The notes under the pieces were generated by a model that saw only the letters and a program-made list of their open reading frames with translations, did no database searches and was not told the origin of the DNA. Shown piece after piece: positions 1 through 8,291 of a DNA stretch of 64,000 nucleotides; position 1 is the stretch's first letter; every line of letters begins with the position of its first letter. The position numbers and the translations under genes are program-made. The DNA comes from Miltoncostaea sp050250915 (GTDB taxonomy: Bacteria > Actinomycetota > Thermoleophilia > Miltoncostaeales > Miltoncostaeaceae), in contig JBFWNT010000012.1 in assembly GCA_050250915.1 (NCBI GenBank), positions 57,452 through 121,451 on the forward strand, read 5' to 3'.

Positions 1-1
1 C

Positions 2-250
2 ATGCTCGGCTTCGCCCAGGCGATGCTTCCCGAGGGGTGGATCAACTGGATGGGCGTCGTGCCCGACGCGCGTCGCAAGGGCATCGGGACCCTGCTGATG
101 GCCGACATCGCAAAGCAGGTGCGCGACCGGCGCGGCACCCACCTGGCGGCGCTGGTCGAGGTCGACACGCCGGGCCAGGCGTTCCTCGCGAAGCTCGGCT
201 TCCGCGAGCGGGGGCAGCGCCGCACGCTGATGATCCGCCGGGCGGGATGA
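2..250 (+). CDS. GNAT-family N-acetyltransferase, C-terminal part (cut by window edge)
   Basis: Only the last 82 codons are visible; the real start lies before the window, so the first ATG here is probably internal. The acetyl-CoA binding motif A of GNAT enzymes is visible as VVPDARRKGIG, followed by a helix and the typical closing strand FLAKLGFRERG. GNAT proteins transfer an acetyl group from acetyl-CoA to an amine; the substrate cannot be told. The stop codon overlaps the start of the next gene (ATGA), so the two are probably cotranscribed and translationally coupled. Confidence 0.8.
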   Translation: MLGFAQAMLPEGWINWMGVVPDARRKGIGTLLMADIAKQVRDRRGTHLAALVEVDTPGQAFLAKLGFRERGQRRTLMIRRAG

Positions 251-1050
251 CCCCGGAGGCGGGGTCGCGCCCGGCCACGCTCCGGTTCGAGGGGGAGCGC
301 GCGAAGGCGCTGGAGGCGATCTACGTCACGCCCGACGTGGTGGCGCAGCGGGAGGCGGTGCTGGCGGCGCTCGACCCCCGGCCCGGGGAGTGGGTGCTGG
401 ACCTCGGCGTGGGGCCGGGGCTGCTGGCGGCGGCGATCGCGGAGCGGGTGGGCGCGGCGGGCGGCCTGACCGGCATCGACGTGAGCCGCGACATGCTCGC
501 GATCGCGGCGGGGCGCCAATTGGCGCATGGGGCCGCCACGCCGGAGTTCCGGGAGGGGAGCGTCACCGCCCTCCCCTTCCCCGACGGCGCCTTCGACGCC
601 GCCGTCTGCACCCAGGTCTACGAGTACGTCGAGGACATGCCGCTGGCCGTGCGTGAGGCGGCGCGGGTGCTGCGGCGCGGCGGGCGGCTGGTGGTGCTCG
701 ACACGGACTGGGACTCGATCGTGTGGCGGTCGTCCGACGACGCGCGGATGGCGCGCGTGCTCGCCGCCTGGGACGCCCACCTGGTGCACCGCGGCCTGCC
801 CCGCGAGCTCCCGGAGCTGCTGCGCGGCGCCGGCTTCGACGTCGCCGGCGTCGCCGTGGTCCCCCTGCTGAACGTCGGGTACGACCCACAGACGTACAGC
901 GCCGGGATGCGCGACCTCATCGCCGAGTTCGTCACGGACCACGGGGTCCCCGCCGGCGAGGTGGCCGCCTGGCGCGAGGATCTGCTCTCGCTCGGCGACC
1001 GCTCCTTCTTCAGCCTCAACCGCTACCTCTTCACGGCCGTCCGCCCCTGA
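247..1050 (+). CDS. Class I SAM-dependent methyltransferase (methyltransferase type 11-like)
   Basis: A 267-residue protein. SAM-binding motif I reads VLDLGVGPG (residues 50-58), the acidic loop after strand 2 reads GIDVSRDML (about 75-83), and a later FPDGAFDAAVC segment fits motif IV of UbiE-like enzymes. The substrate is unknown; small-molecule or quinone-type methylation is possible but not shown. The ATG at 247 overlaps the stop of the GNAT gene by 4 nt, which fixes the start better than the upstream in-frame codons. A 15-nt copy of the palindromic repeat motif lies inside the gene at 513-527, and a full bipartite element begins 9 nt after the stop codon. Confidence 0.85.
   Translation: MTPEAGSRPATLRFEGERAKALEAIYVTPDVVAQREAVLAALDPRPGEWVLDLGVGPGLLAAAIAERVGAAGGLTGIDVSRDMLAIAAGRQLAHGAATPEFREGSVTALPFPDGAFDAAVCTQVYEYVEDMPLAVREAARVLRRGGRLVVLDTDWDSIVWRSSDDARMARVLAAWDAHLVHRGLPRELPELLRGAGFDVAGVAVVPLLNVGYDPQTYSAGMRDLIAEFVTDHGVPAGEVAAWREDLLSLGDRSFFSLNRYLFTAVRP
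513..527. repeat. Half copy of the palindromic element, inside the methyltransferase gene
   Basis: The sequence GCGCCAATTGGCGCA matches the right half of the bipartite element described at 1060-1098 and is nearly a perfect palindrome. No second half is found 24 nt away on either side. It encodes residues around GRQLAHG of the methyltransferase. Confidence 0.5.
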
Positions 1051-1059
1051 CGGGGGCGA

Positions 1060-1098
1060 TGCGCCGATTGGCGTTCCCCCCACACGCCGATTGGCGCA
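1060..1098. repeat. Bipartite palindromic element, copy 1 (intergenic)
   Basis: Two 15-nt halves, TGCGCCGATTGGCGT (1060-1074) and ACGCCGATTGGCGCA (1084-1098), are separated by 9 nt. Each half is itself close to palindromic, and the two halves are inverted copies of each other, giving a 15-bp RNA stem with two G-U pairs. The element sits 9 nt after the methyltransferase stop and 6 nt before the end of the convergent secreted-protein gene. It may act as a bidirectional terminator or a protein-binding site; its function is unknown. Confidence 0.8.
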
Positions 1099-1104
1099 CG
1101 GGGA

Positions 1105-1560
1105 TCAGGGGGCGGCCTGGCCGGCCGCCGAGAAGGCCGCGGTGCGGCGGGTGACGGCGGCGCTGAGGGCCATCATCTGCGCCTGGTCCCTGAGCAGGAC
1201 GGCGTCGAGGTAGCGCGTCAGCACGTCGGTGACGGGCGGGGCGGCCGCGGCGAGGCGGGCGCGCTGGCGGTTCGTGGCGGGATCGGCGACGCGGTAGCGG
1301 CTCACGGCGTACATCCGCCGGTCGAAACGGGTCACGGCCTTACGGGCCCGCGGGACGGTGGCGACGAGGGCGTCGAGGGTGTCGGCGCCGTTCAGGAGCG
1401 TGCCGACCTTGGTGAGCGCGCGGCTCGCCGCGGTCACGTCCGCCATGTAGGTGGCCCCGGAGACCACGGGCGGACTCTGCGCCGACGCCGGCCCGGCCAG
1501 CAGCGCGGCGGCCACGGCGATCACCGCGATCCACGCGCCCCACGCCCTCGCACCGGCCAT
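1105..1560 (-). CDS. Small secreted protein of unknown function
   Basis: A 151-residue protein whose N-terminus is a clear signal peptide: a short positive start, a hydrophobic run AVIAVAAALLAG and a likely signal peptidase site after GPASA near residue 27. The mature part is alanine- and arginine-rich and predicted mostly helical, with no cysteines and no family motif that I recognise. It ends 6 nt from a palindromic element shared with the convergent methyltransferase gene. It is probably exported; the role is unknown. Confidence 0.65.
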   Translation of the reverse strand: MAGARAWGAWIAVIAVAAALLAGPASAQSPPVVSGATYMADVTAASRALTKVGTLLNGADTLDALVATVPRARKAVTRFDRRMYAVSRYRVADPATNRQRARLAAAAPPVTDVLTRYLDAVLLRDQAQMMALSAAVTRRTAAFSAAGQAAP

Positions 1561-1653
1561 CCGCCAGACCCCCGTTCGCCCCCACGTCCACGGAAAGTCT
1601 AGGAGCGACGTACCTGGCCGAACGTCCAGAACCGGTCCCGGATCACCGCCAGA

Positions 1654-1692
1654 TGCGTCGATCGGCGCTGACCCGAAACGCCAAATGGCGCA
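1654..1692. repeat. Bipartite palindromic element, copy 2 (intergenic)
   Basis: Left half TGCGTCGATCGGCGC (1654-1668) and right half ACGCCAAATGGCGCA (1678-1692), with left ends 24 nt apart as in copy 1. It lies 28 nt downstream of the stop of the Het-C-like gene, within the 160-nt gap before the secreted-protein gene; nothing else is recognisable in that gap. Confidence 0.75.
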
Positions 1693-1720
1693 GAACGGGA
1701 CGACCGAACGGCCGTGCCGA

Positions 1721-3997
1721 TCAGCAGATGACCGGTCCGAGGGCGGTGACGTTGTCGGTCTCGTCGGACTCGGCGACCTGGTTCAGGGAGTCGGCGGTGG
1801 CCTTGTACTCGCCGAGGCCGAAGCACGACCGGGGCACGTCGACGCGCAGCGACTGGCCCGCGGCGAGGCCCGCGATCGACCGGCTGCCGCCGCCGCTGGA
1901 GAGCGACACCAGGAACGGGCCGGCCGGGCCGGCGCCCACGTTGGCGACGGTGAAGCCGGTCAGGTCGAGCTGGGTGATCCGCAGGTTCGGCGGCAGCGGC
2001 GGCGGGGGCGGCGGCGGAGCGGCCTCCGGCGACGGGAACCGGACCGTCTGCAGCACGGGGTCGTAGGTGCTGAGCCGCCACGTCAGCTTCGCCGTGTCCG
2101 AGTCGCCCAGCCGCCCGGAGAAGCGGTCGCCGCCGCGCTCGCCGCCGGTCCGGTCGCCCGATCCGGGCACGTAGGAGAGCCCGATGTCCCTCCGGCGGTC
2201 CCACGGGTGGATGTCGGTGTGGTCGTTGCCGCCCCGCAGCGGGGCGTCCATCTCCCAGAGCGCCAGCGACACCGGCAAAGCGGCGCCCCCCGTCGGCGCC
2301 GGCAGGCGGAACCGCAGGCGGTGCGTCCTGTGGTCGTCCTCCAGCCACCGGTCGATCTTGGGCTCGTGCGCGACGCGGACGCCGTTGATCGAGACCGACG
2401 CGGCGCCGAGCCGCCAGCCGCCCGCAGCGCCGTCGCGGCCCTTCTCGATCGCGAGGGTCGTGACGTCGGAGAAGTCGAGCGCACCGAGGTCGTCGTCGAT
2501 GGGCACGGAGTACGTGTCGTCGTCGCCACGCTCGAAGTCGTCGTAGATCCGCTTGTCGAGCGGGTAGCGCGTGGCGCCGACCCGCAGGAACACGTCGTCG
2601 TCGGTGCCCGCGAACCGGACGTCGCCGGTGCGGATCCGGACCAGGATCGACGTGATCGGCGTCGGCGCGGTGGCGGTGCGGGCGACGGCGCGCAGCCACG
2701 TGAACGGCGCGTTCGGCTTGCGGAAGCTGAACGAGTCGCGCGAGTTGATGACCCCCGAGATGTACCGCTGGCCCGCGATGGAGGCCCGGGCGAACAGGTC
2801 GGCGTCGCCGGGGATGTCGAGGTTGTCGACCTCGGCCATCGAGGTGACCTCGAAGCGCACGAACCGCGTCTGGGCCTGGATGTCGCGGCTGGAGGCCACC
2901 GGGAAGGGCGTGGCCGGGGAGTCGCCGTGCACCCGCACGACGTCGTCCTGGAAGCGGTGGCGCATCTCGGACAGGACGCCCTGCGGCTCGAAGTAGTACT
3001 TCACCGCCCCGCGCAGGTCGATGAGGCTGCCGCCGGGGCCGCTGCGGGCGCCGCAGGTGAAGGTGGTGAGGCTCGGGTTGCACGGCTCGCCCTGCCCCTG
3101 CCAGTGGCCCGAGGCGACGGAGATGTTGAGCGCGCCGTGCTGGTCCTTGGCGAGCAGCGGGGGCCGGCGCGCGAGCCGCATCGCCCGGCCCCAGAACGCC
3201 TCGTCGTTCACCTGCGCCCGGATCGCGCGGACCCACTGGCGGCTGGCGAAGTACGCGGCGACGTGGGCCTCGGTGTAGAGCGGCCGGCCCGGCCAGTCCT
3301 TGGCGTCCGAGAACTGGAGGCTCGTGTTGCCGTCGGCCTTCCAGCTGCCGTGGTCGCGGGGGTTCCCGGTGGCGCCGGCCGTGGCGAGCACCTCGCCCTC
3401 GCGGACGGCGGCGGGGATGTCGAACCACGTGGGCGTCGCGCCGAAGCCCTTCCCCGCCCAGTCGGGGCCGCGGCCGCCGGGCACGGCGCCCGGCTCGAGC
3501 CAGTTGGTGTGCGAGTAGAAGTCCTGCACCTGGTGCAGGCTGATGCCGATCACGCTGAGCAGCTCGAGGGGGTCGTCCCGGTCGCGCGCCTCGATCGCCA
3601 TCGCGCCGACCGACCGGCGCAGCCGGTCCCATTCCGCGGTGATCTCGGCGGTGTTCCTGAAGCCGCCCCCGGTCTGGTCGAAGTGGGAGCGGTCGGCCGC
3701 CGCCACCACGTCGTCCGGCCACGTGAACAGCCGCGCCAACGGTGTGGCGCCGCCGATGATCTCCTTGAAGAACCCGGCGTGCCCCGAGAACGGCACCGAC
3801 TCGAAGTTCTCGTAGAGGTCGACGAACCAGTTGGACACCTGGACCGTCTCGACCGACGTGTTGCCGAAGCCCTCGGACGTGAGGGCGTCGCGGGTCACGT
3901 CGAAATGCGTGCCCGAGTCGAACGCGGTCGCGCGGTCCTCCCCGGCGGCCGCCGCCGAGAGGAGCAGGAGCCCCAGCAGGATGAGGATCCGCCGCAT
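1721..3997 (-). CDS. Secreted Het-C/zinc phospholipase C-like protein with C-terminal CARDB-type domain
   Basis: A 758-residue protein with a hydrophobic signal peptide (residues 1-18). The N-terminal 170 residues contain DSGTHFDVTRDAL and ISLHQVQDFYSHTNWLE, the His/Asp-rich pattern of Het-C and bacterial zinc-dependent phospholipase C-like proteins (His155 and His163 are candidate metal ligands). A long middle region has beta-rich segments without a clear family. After a proline-rich linker near residue 665, the last 85 residues resemble a CARDB adhesion domain, with VANVGAGPAGPF and NQVAESDETDN. It is probably exported, perhaps a lipid-acting enzyme or interaction protein; enzymatic activity is inferred only from the N-terminal motif. 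Confidence 0.65.
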   Translation of the reverse strand: MRRILILLGLLLLSAAAAGEDRATAFDSGTHFDVTRDALTSEGFGNTSVETVQVSNWFVDLYENFESVPFSGHAGFFKEIIGGATPLARLFTWPDDVVAAADRSHFDQTGGGFRNTAEITAEWDRLRRSVGAMAIEARDRDDPLELLSVIGISLHQVQDFYSHTNWLEPGAVPGGRGPDWAGKGFGATPTWFDIPAAVREGEVLATAGATGNPRDHGSWKADGNTSLQFSDAKDWPGRPLYTEAHVAAYFASRQWVRAIRAQVNDEAFWGRAMRLARRPPLLAKDQHGALNISVASGHWQGQGEPCNPSLTTFTCGARSGPGGSLIDLRGAVKYYFEPQGVLSEMRHRFQDDVVRVHGDSPATPFPVASSRDIQAQTRFVRFEVTSMAEVDNLDIPGDADLFARASIAGQRYISGVINSRDSFSFRKPNAPFTWLRAVARTATAPTPITSILVRIRTGDVRFAGTDDDVFLRVGATRYPLDKRIYDDFERGDDDTYSVPIDDDLGALDFSDVTTLAIEKGRDGAAGGWRLGAASVSINGVRVAHEPKIDRWLEDDHRTHRLRFRLPAPTGGAALPVSLALWEMDAPLRGGNDHTDIHPWDRRRDIGLSYVPGSGDRTGGERGGDRFSGRLGDSDTAKLTWRLSTYDPVLQTVRFPSPEAAPPPPPPPLPPNLRITQLDLTGFTVANVGAGPAGPFLVSLSSGGGSRSIAGLAAGQSLRVDVPRSCFGLGEYKATADSLNQVAESDETDNVTALGPVIC

Positions 3998-4052
3998 GGT
4001 CGGGCGGGCCTATGTCCGCCCGTCACCGTGCGCCACCCGCCGCCGCGGGGCA

Positions 4053-4091
4053 TGCGCCACTTGGCGTCGACTCAGCACGCCAATCGGCGCA
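4053..4091. repeat. Bipartite palindromic element, copy 3 (abuts ppk2 stop codon)
   Basis: Left half TGCGCCACTTGGCGT (4053-4067) and right half ACGCCAATCGGCGCA (4077-4091), again with left ends 24 nt apart. Its last base is directly adjacent to the stop codon of the PPK2 gene (4092-4094, minus strand), and it lies upstream of the Het-C-like gene start at 3997. Confidence 0.8.
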
Positions 4092-4937
4092 TCACGGATA
4101 GTGGTCGGGGACGAAGGTCTGGTCGGTGAGGGGCGGGCGCACGTAGGACGAGTCGTCGCGCCGGGGCGGGAGGCTGATCGGGTCGTGCGGGACGTGCTCG
4201 TACGGCACGGCGCTCAGCAGGTGGTGGATGCAGTTGAGCCGGGCGCGGCGCTTGTCGTCGGCCTCCACCACGTGCCAGGGCGCCTGCTTGGTGTCGGTGT
4301 GGGCGAACATCGCGTCCTTCGCCCGCGAGTACTCCAGCCAGCGGGCCCGCGCCTCCATGTCCATGGGGCTGAGCTTCCACCGCTTGGTGGGGTCGTCGAT
4401 GCGGTCCTGGAAACGGCGCTCCTGCTCGTCGTCGCTCACCGAGAACCAGTACTTCACGAGGATGATCCCGGAGCGGATCAGCATGCGCTCGAACTCGGGG
4501 CAGCTGCGGAGGAACTCCGTGTACTCGTCCTCCGTGCAGAACCCCATGACCCGCTCGACGCCGGCGCGGTTGTACCAGGAGCGATCCATCAGGACCATCT
4601 CGCCGCCGGCGGGCAGGTGCTCGACGTAGCGCTGGAAGTACCACTGGGTGCGCTCGCGCTCCGTGGGCTTCGGCAGCGCCACCACCCGGCAGACCCGCGG
4701 GTTGAGGGGGCCGGTGATCCGCTTGATCGCGCCGCCCTTCCCCGCCGCGTCGCGCCCCTCGAAGATCACCAGCACCTTCACGCCGGCGTTGCGCACCCAC
4801 TCGTGCATCGCCACCAGCTCGAGCTCCAGGCGCGCGAGCTCCTCCTCGTAGCGTGCCTTGTTGAGCCGCTTCCTCCGCGGTGCGGCGCCGTCCCCGGACG
4901 CCCCGCCCGCCGCCGCCTCCGCTCCCGCCTTGCCCAT
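4092..4937 (-). CDS. ppk2: Polyphosphate kinase 2 (PPK2 family)
   Basis: A 281-residue protein with all PPK2 hallmarks: Walker A GRDAAGKGG (residues 61-69), followed by IKRITGPLNPR, the QWYFQRYVEHLP segment, Walker B MDRSWYNR (about 115-122) and the KYWFSVSDDEQERRF lid region. PPK2 enzymes transfer phosphate between polyphosphate and nucleoside di- or monophosphates; length and motifs fit the single-domain class I type that makes GTP or ATP from NDPs. The first 25 residues are a lysine- and alanine-rich tail. A palindromic element follows its stop codon immediately. Confidence 0.93.
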   Translation of the reverse strand: MGKAGAEAAAGGASGDGAAPRRKRLNKARYEEELARLELELVAMHEWVRNAGVKVLVIFEGRDAAGKGGAIKRITGPLNPRVCRVVALPKPTERERTQWYFQRYVEHLPAGGEMVLMDRSWYNRAGVERVMGFCTEDEYTEFLRSCPEFERMLIRSGIILVKYWFSVSDDEQERRFQDRIDDPTKRWKLSPMDMEARARWLEYSRAKDAMFAHTDTKQAPWHVVEADDKRRARLNCIHHLLSAVPYEHVPHDPISLPPRRDDSSYVRPPLTDQTFVPDHYP

Positions 4938-4971
4938 CGCTCGCTCCTCGCCGGTGGCCCCGGCGGGCGCC

Positions 4972-5901
4972 TCAGCCCTCGTCGAAGAGGGGCGTCGTCA
5001 GATAGCGCTCGCCGGTGTCGCAGAGAAATGTGACGATCACCGTTCCCGCATTCTCCGGTCGCCGCGCGACCTCGAGCGCCGCGTGCACGTTGGCGCCGGC
5101 GCTGATCCCGACCAGGATCCCCTCCTCGCGCGCCAGGCGGCGGGCCATCGCGAAGGCGTCGTCGGCGACGACCGTGAGCACCTCGTCGTAGACGGAGGTG
5201 TTGAGGACCCCGGGGATGAACCCGGCGCCGATGCCCTGGATCTTGTGCGGTCCCGGCGTGCCCCCGGAGAGCACCGGGGAGTCGGCGGGCTCCACGGCGA
5301 CCGCGCGGAAGCCCGGCTTGCGCTCGCGCAGCACCTCGGCCACGCCGGTGATCGAGCCGCCCGTCCCGACGCCCGCGACGAGGATGTCGACGGCGCCGCC
5401 GGTGTCCGACCAGATCTCCTCGGCGGTGGTGCGCCGGTGCGCCGCGGGGTTGGCGGGGTTCTGGAACTGCTGGGGCACGAACGCGCCCGGCGTCGCCTCG
5501 GCGATCTCCTCGGCCCGCGCGATCGCGCCGCGCATGCCCTCCGCGCCCGGCGTGAGCACCAGCTCGGCCCCGTAGGCGCGCAGCAGGGTGCGCCGCTCGA
5601 CGCTCATCGTCTCGGGCATCGTGAGGATGCAGCGGTAGCCCTTCGCCGCCGCCACGAACGCGAGGGCGATCCCCGTGTTGCCCGACGTGGGCTCCACGAT
5701 CACGCTCTCCCCCGGCACCAGCCGGCCCTCGGCCTCGGCGGCCTCGATCATGGCCAGGCCGATGCGGTCCTTGACGGATCCCGCCGGGTTGAACGACTCG
5801 AGCTTGCCGAGCACCTCCGCCCCGGCGCCGTCCCCGATCCGCGAGAGCCGGACGAGCGGCGTCCGCCCGATCAGCTCGGTGATGGAGTCCGCGATCGGCA
5901 C
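4972..5901 (-). CDS. cysK: Cysteine synthase (O-acetylserine sulfhydrylase, CBS/CysK family)
   Basis: A 309-residue PLP enzyme. The Schiff-base lysine is in NPAGSVKDR (Lys44), the substrate loop is EPTSGNTGIA (about 70-79), the PLP phosphate loop is GTGGSITG, and the C-terminus ends in DTGERYLTTPLF as in CysK. It makes cysteine from O-acetylserine and sulfide. I chose the GTG at 5901, giving the usual start PIADSITELIGRTPLV; a longer in-frame reading exists but runs into the adenosine kinase gene and looks non-coding. It is 32 nt downstream of that kinase and probably cotranscribed. Confidence 0.93.
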   Translation of the reverse strand: MPIADSITELIGRTPLVRLSRIGDGAGAEVLGKLESFNPAGSVKDRIGLAMIEAAEAEGRLVPGESVIVEPTSGNTGIALAFVAAAKGYRCILTMPETMSVERRTLLRAYGAELVLTPGAEGMRGAIARAEEIAEATPGAFVPQQFQNPANPAAHRRTTAEEIWSDTGGAVDILVAGVGTGGSITGVAEVLRERKPGFRAVAVEPADSPVLSGGTPGPHKIQGIGAGFIPGVLNTSVYDEVLTVVADDAFAMARRLAREEGILVGISAGANVHAALEVARRPENAGTVIVTFLCDTGERYLTTPLFDEG

Positions 5902-5933
5902 GGGGGGCACCCTACCAGCCGCCGTCGCCGTCC

Positions 5934-6932
5934 CTACCGGGACGCGACCCCCTCGGCCAGGGCCGCCAGCGACGTCTGCGGGCGCGCGCCGAGGTGGGAG
6001 ATGACCTCGGCCGCCGCGAGCGACCCGAGCTGCGCGCACTCGGCCAGCGGCCGCCCGGCGGTGAACCCGTGCAGGAAGCCGGCGGCGTAGAGGTCGCCGG
6101 CACCCGTGGTGTCCACCAACTGCTCGACGGTGGCGGCGGGAACCTCGACCGTGTCGTCGGCCGTCACGACCATCGAGCCGTGCTCGGAGCGGGTGATCAC
6201 CACGATCTCCGACCGGCCGCGGACGGCCGACACGGCATGCGCCAGGTCGCGCGTCTGGGTGAGCGCGAGGATCTCCTCCTCGTTGGCGAACAGCACGTCG
6301 ACGTCGTTCTCGACGAGCGATCGGAACTCCTCGAGGTGGCGCTCCACGCAGAACGAGTCGGACAGCGTGAGCGACACGCGGCGGCCCGCGCCGTGGGCGG
6401 CGGCCATCGCCACGCGGAACGCCTCCTTCGCGCGCGGCTTGTCCCAGAGGTAGCCCTCCAGGTACGTGACGGAGCAGCGCGCCACCAGGCCGGTGTCGAC
6501 GTCCTCGGGCCCCAGCTCGGTGGCGGCGCCCAGGTAGGTGGACATGGTGCGGTGCGCGTCCGGCGTCACCAGGATGAGGCTCAGGGCGGTGGGCGGGCCG
6601 TCGGTGGCGACGGGCGTGTCGAAGTGGACGCCCATGGCGCGGATGTCGTGCGCGAACACCTCGCCGACCTGGTCGTCGCGGATCTTCCCGATGTACGCCG
6701 CCCGGCCGCCGAACGAGGCGATCCCCGCCATCGAGTTGGCGGCGGCGCCACCGGACACCTCGACCGCCGCCCCCATCCGGCCGTAGAGCGCCTTCGACTG
6801 CTCGACCTCGATGAGGTTCATCGAGCCCTTCACGAGCCCCTCGGCCTCGAGGAAGCCGTCGTCGCAGTGCGCGAGCACGTCGACGATCGCGTTCCCGATG
6901 CCCAGCACGTCGAGCTGCGCGCCCTCGCTCAT
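5934..6932 (-). CDS. PfkB-family sugar kinase, probably adenosine kinase
   Basis: A 332-residue kinase. The start GIGNAIVDVLAHCDDGFLEA and the LVKGSMNLIE segment are typical of bacterial adenosine kinases of the ribokinase fold, the sugar-binding GGAAANSMAGIASFGG is clear, and the catalytic loop is DTTGAGD (about 273-279). It would phosphorylate adenosine (or a related nucleoside) with ATP. The ATG at 6932 follows a good ribosome site (GGGGAG), so the longer frame is not used. The neighbouring purine operon and nucleoside island fit a nucleoside kinase role. Substrate assignment is by family resemblance. Confidence 0.82.
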   Translation of the reverse strand: MSEGAQLDVLGIGNAIVDVLAHCDDGFLEAEGLVKGSMNLIEVEQSKALYGRMGAAVEVSGGAAANSMAGIASFGGRAAYIGKIRDDQVGEVFAHDIRAMGVHFDTPVATDGPPTALSLILVTPDAHRTMSTYLGAATELGPEDVDTGLVARCSVTYLEGYLWDKPRAKEAFRVAMAAAHGAGRRVSLTLSDSFCVERHLEEFRSLVENDVDVLFANEEEILALTQTRDLAHAVSAVRGRSEIVVITRSEHGSMVVTADDTVEVPAATVEQLVDTTGAGDLYAAGFLHGFTAGRPLAECAQLGSLAAAEVISHLGARPQTSLAALAEGVASR

Positions 6933-7031
6933 CCGTCGCTCCCCGGTTCGATGGACCGCGGGATCGTAGCGACCGCCGTCACACGGTCGTGAACATCCCA
7001 CGGTTCTTTCCACAGGCTGTGCAAATCCCCC

Positions 7032-8291
7032 TCAGGCGCTGAGGCGCCGCAGCGCGCCGGCCAGGATCGCCGTGCCCTGGGCGATCTCCCGCGGCGACGT
7101 GTACTCGTCGGGGCGGTGGCTGACCCCGTCCCGGGACGGGACGAACACCATCGCGGCAGGGCAGATGCGCGCCATGAAGACACAATCGTGATACGCCCGG
7201 CTGATCATCCGGACGGCCTCGAGGCCCTCCTCCGCGCACGCCGACTCGACCGCGTCGAGCACCGCCGGATCGGAGGTCATGGGGTCGTCGGCGTTGAGGA
7301 TCGCCTCCTCGTGGCCCACCCCGTGGCGGGCGGCGGCGTCGCGGGCGGCGGCCCGCACCCGCTCCAGCACGGCGTCGCGGCGGGCGAGGTCGGTGTCGCG
7401 GATGTCGATGTCCATCCGCACCCGCCGGGGGATGCTGTTCACGGCGCCCGGGTCGACCGTCAGCAGCCCGACGGTGCCGACGGTGTCGCCCGACCCGCTC
7501 CCGCGCGCCTCGCGATCGACGGCGAGCACCACCTCCGACGCGGCGACCAGCGGGTCGTGCCGCAGGGGCATGAGCACCGCCCCGGCGTGGCCGCCGGCGC
7601 CCGACAGCTCGACCCGCAGCGTCGCGGGGGCGGCGATGGCGGTCACCACGCCGATCGGCGTCCCGCTGGCCTCCAGCTCGGGGCCCTGCTCGATGTGGAG
7701 CTCCAGGAAGGCGGCGTAGTGGCCGGGCTCCAGGGTCGCGCCCATCACGTCGCCGATCACGCCGGCGGCGGCGCGGGCCCGGGCGAGGGTGCCGCCGTCG
7801 GCGTCGCGGAGGGCGTCGAGCCGCTCCCGGGTGACGACCCCGGCCAGCACGCGGCTGCCGAGGCAGCCGAGCGCGTAGCGGGTGGGCTCCTCGGCGGTGA
7901 ACATGATGAGCTCGATCGACCGGCGCGGCGTGTGGCCGGCCGCCTGCAGCGCCCGGATCGCCTCCAGCCCGCCGAGCACCCCGACGACGCCGTCGAACCG
8001 CCCGGCGTCGGGGATCGCGTCGCAGTGCGAGCCGGTCGCCACGGGCGGCAGGTCCGGGTCGGTGCCCTCCCAGCGGCCGAAGATGTTGCCCACGGCGTCC
8101 ACCCGCACCGTCAGGCCCGCGGCCGTCATCCGCTCCATCAGCCACGCGCGCGCCAGGAGGTCCTGCTCGGTGAACAGGATCCGCGTGACCGACGGGTACG
8201 GGGTGTCCGAGAACCGCGCCAGCTCCTCGATCTCGGCCTCGAGGCGGGATGCGTCGATCGGCGCGTTGGCGTAGGCGTCGATCGGCGTCAC
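7032..8291 (-). CDS. allC: M20-family amidohydrolase, probably allantoate amidohydrolase
   Basis: A 419-residue zinc amidase of the N-carbamoyl-L-amino-acid hydrolase/allantoate amidohydrolase family. Metal-binding motifs are TGSHCDAIPDAGRFDG, MFTAEEPTRY and ELHIEQGPELE. It would release ammonia and CO2 from allantoate to give ureidoglycine. It is the last gene of the eight-gene purine operon and its GTG start overlaps the stop of the upstream aminohydrolase gene (GTGA). Sequence alone cannot exclude the related beta-ureidopropionase or N-carbamoyl amino acid hydrolase activity; the operon favours allantoate. Confidence 0.86.
   Translation of the reverse strand: MTPIDAYANAPIDASRLEAEIEELARFSDTPYPSVTRILFTEQDLLARAWLMERMTAAGLTVRVDAVGNIFGRWEGTDPDLPPVATGSHCDAIPDAGRFDGVVGVLGGLEAIRALQAAGHTPRRSIELIMFTAEEPTRYALGCLGSRVLAGVVTRERLDALRDADGGTLARARAAAGVIGDVMGATLEPGHYAAFLELHIEQGPELEASGTPIGVVTAIAAPATLRVELSGAGGHAGAVLMPLRHDPLVAASEVVLAVDREARGSGSGDTVGTVGLLTVDPGAVNSIPRRVRMDIDIRDTDLARRDAVLERVRAAARDAAARHGVGHEEAILNADDPMTSDPAVLDAVESACAEEGLEAVRMISRAYHDCVFMARICPAAMVFVPSRDGVSHRPDEYTSPREIAQGTAILAGALRRLSA

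Noticed and set aside
8250..8288. A pair of CGTCGATCGGCG cores at the start of the allantoate amidohydrolase gene, resembling the bipartite element
   Set aside because: Core spacing is 24 rather than the 23 seen in all six true copies, and the second copy has the wrong flanking bases; it is explained by the repeated peptide PIDA.
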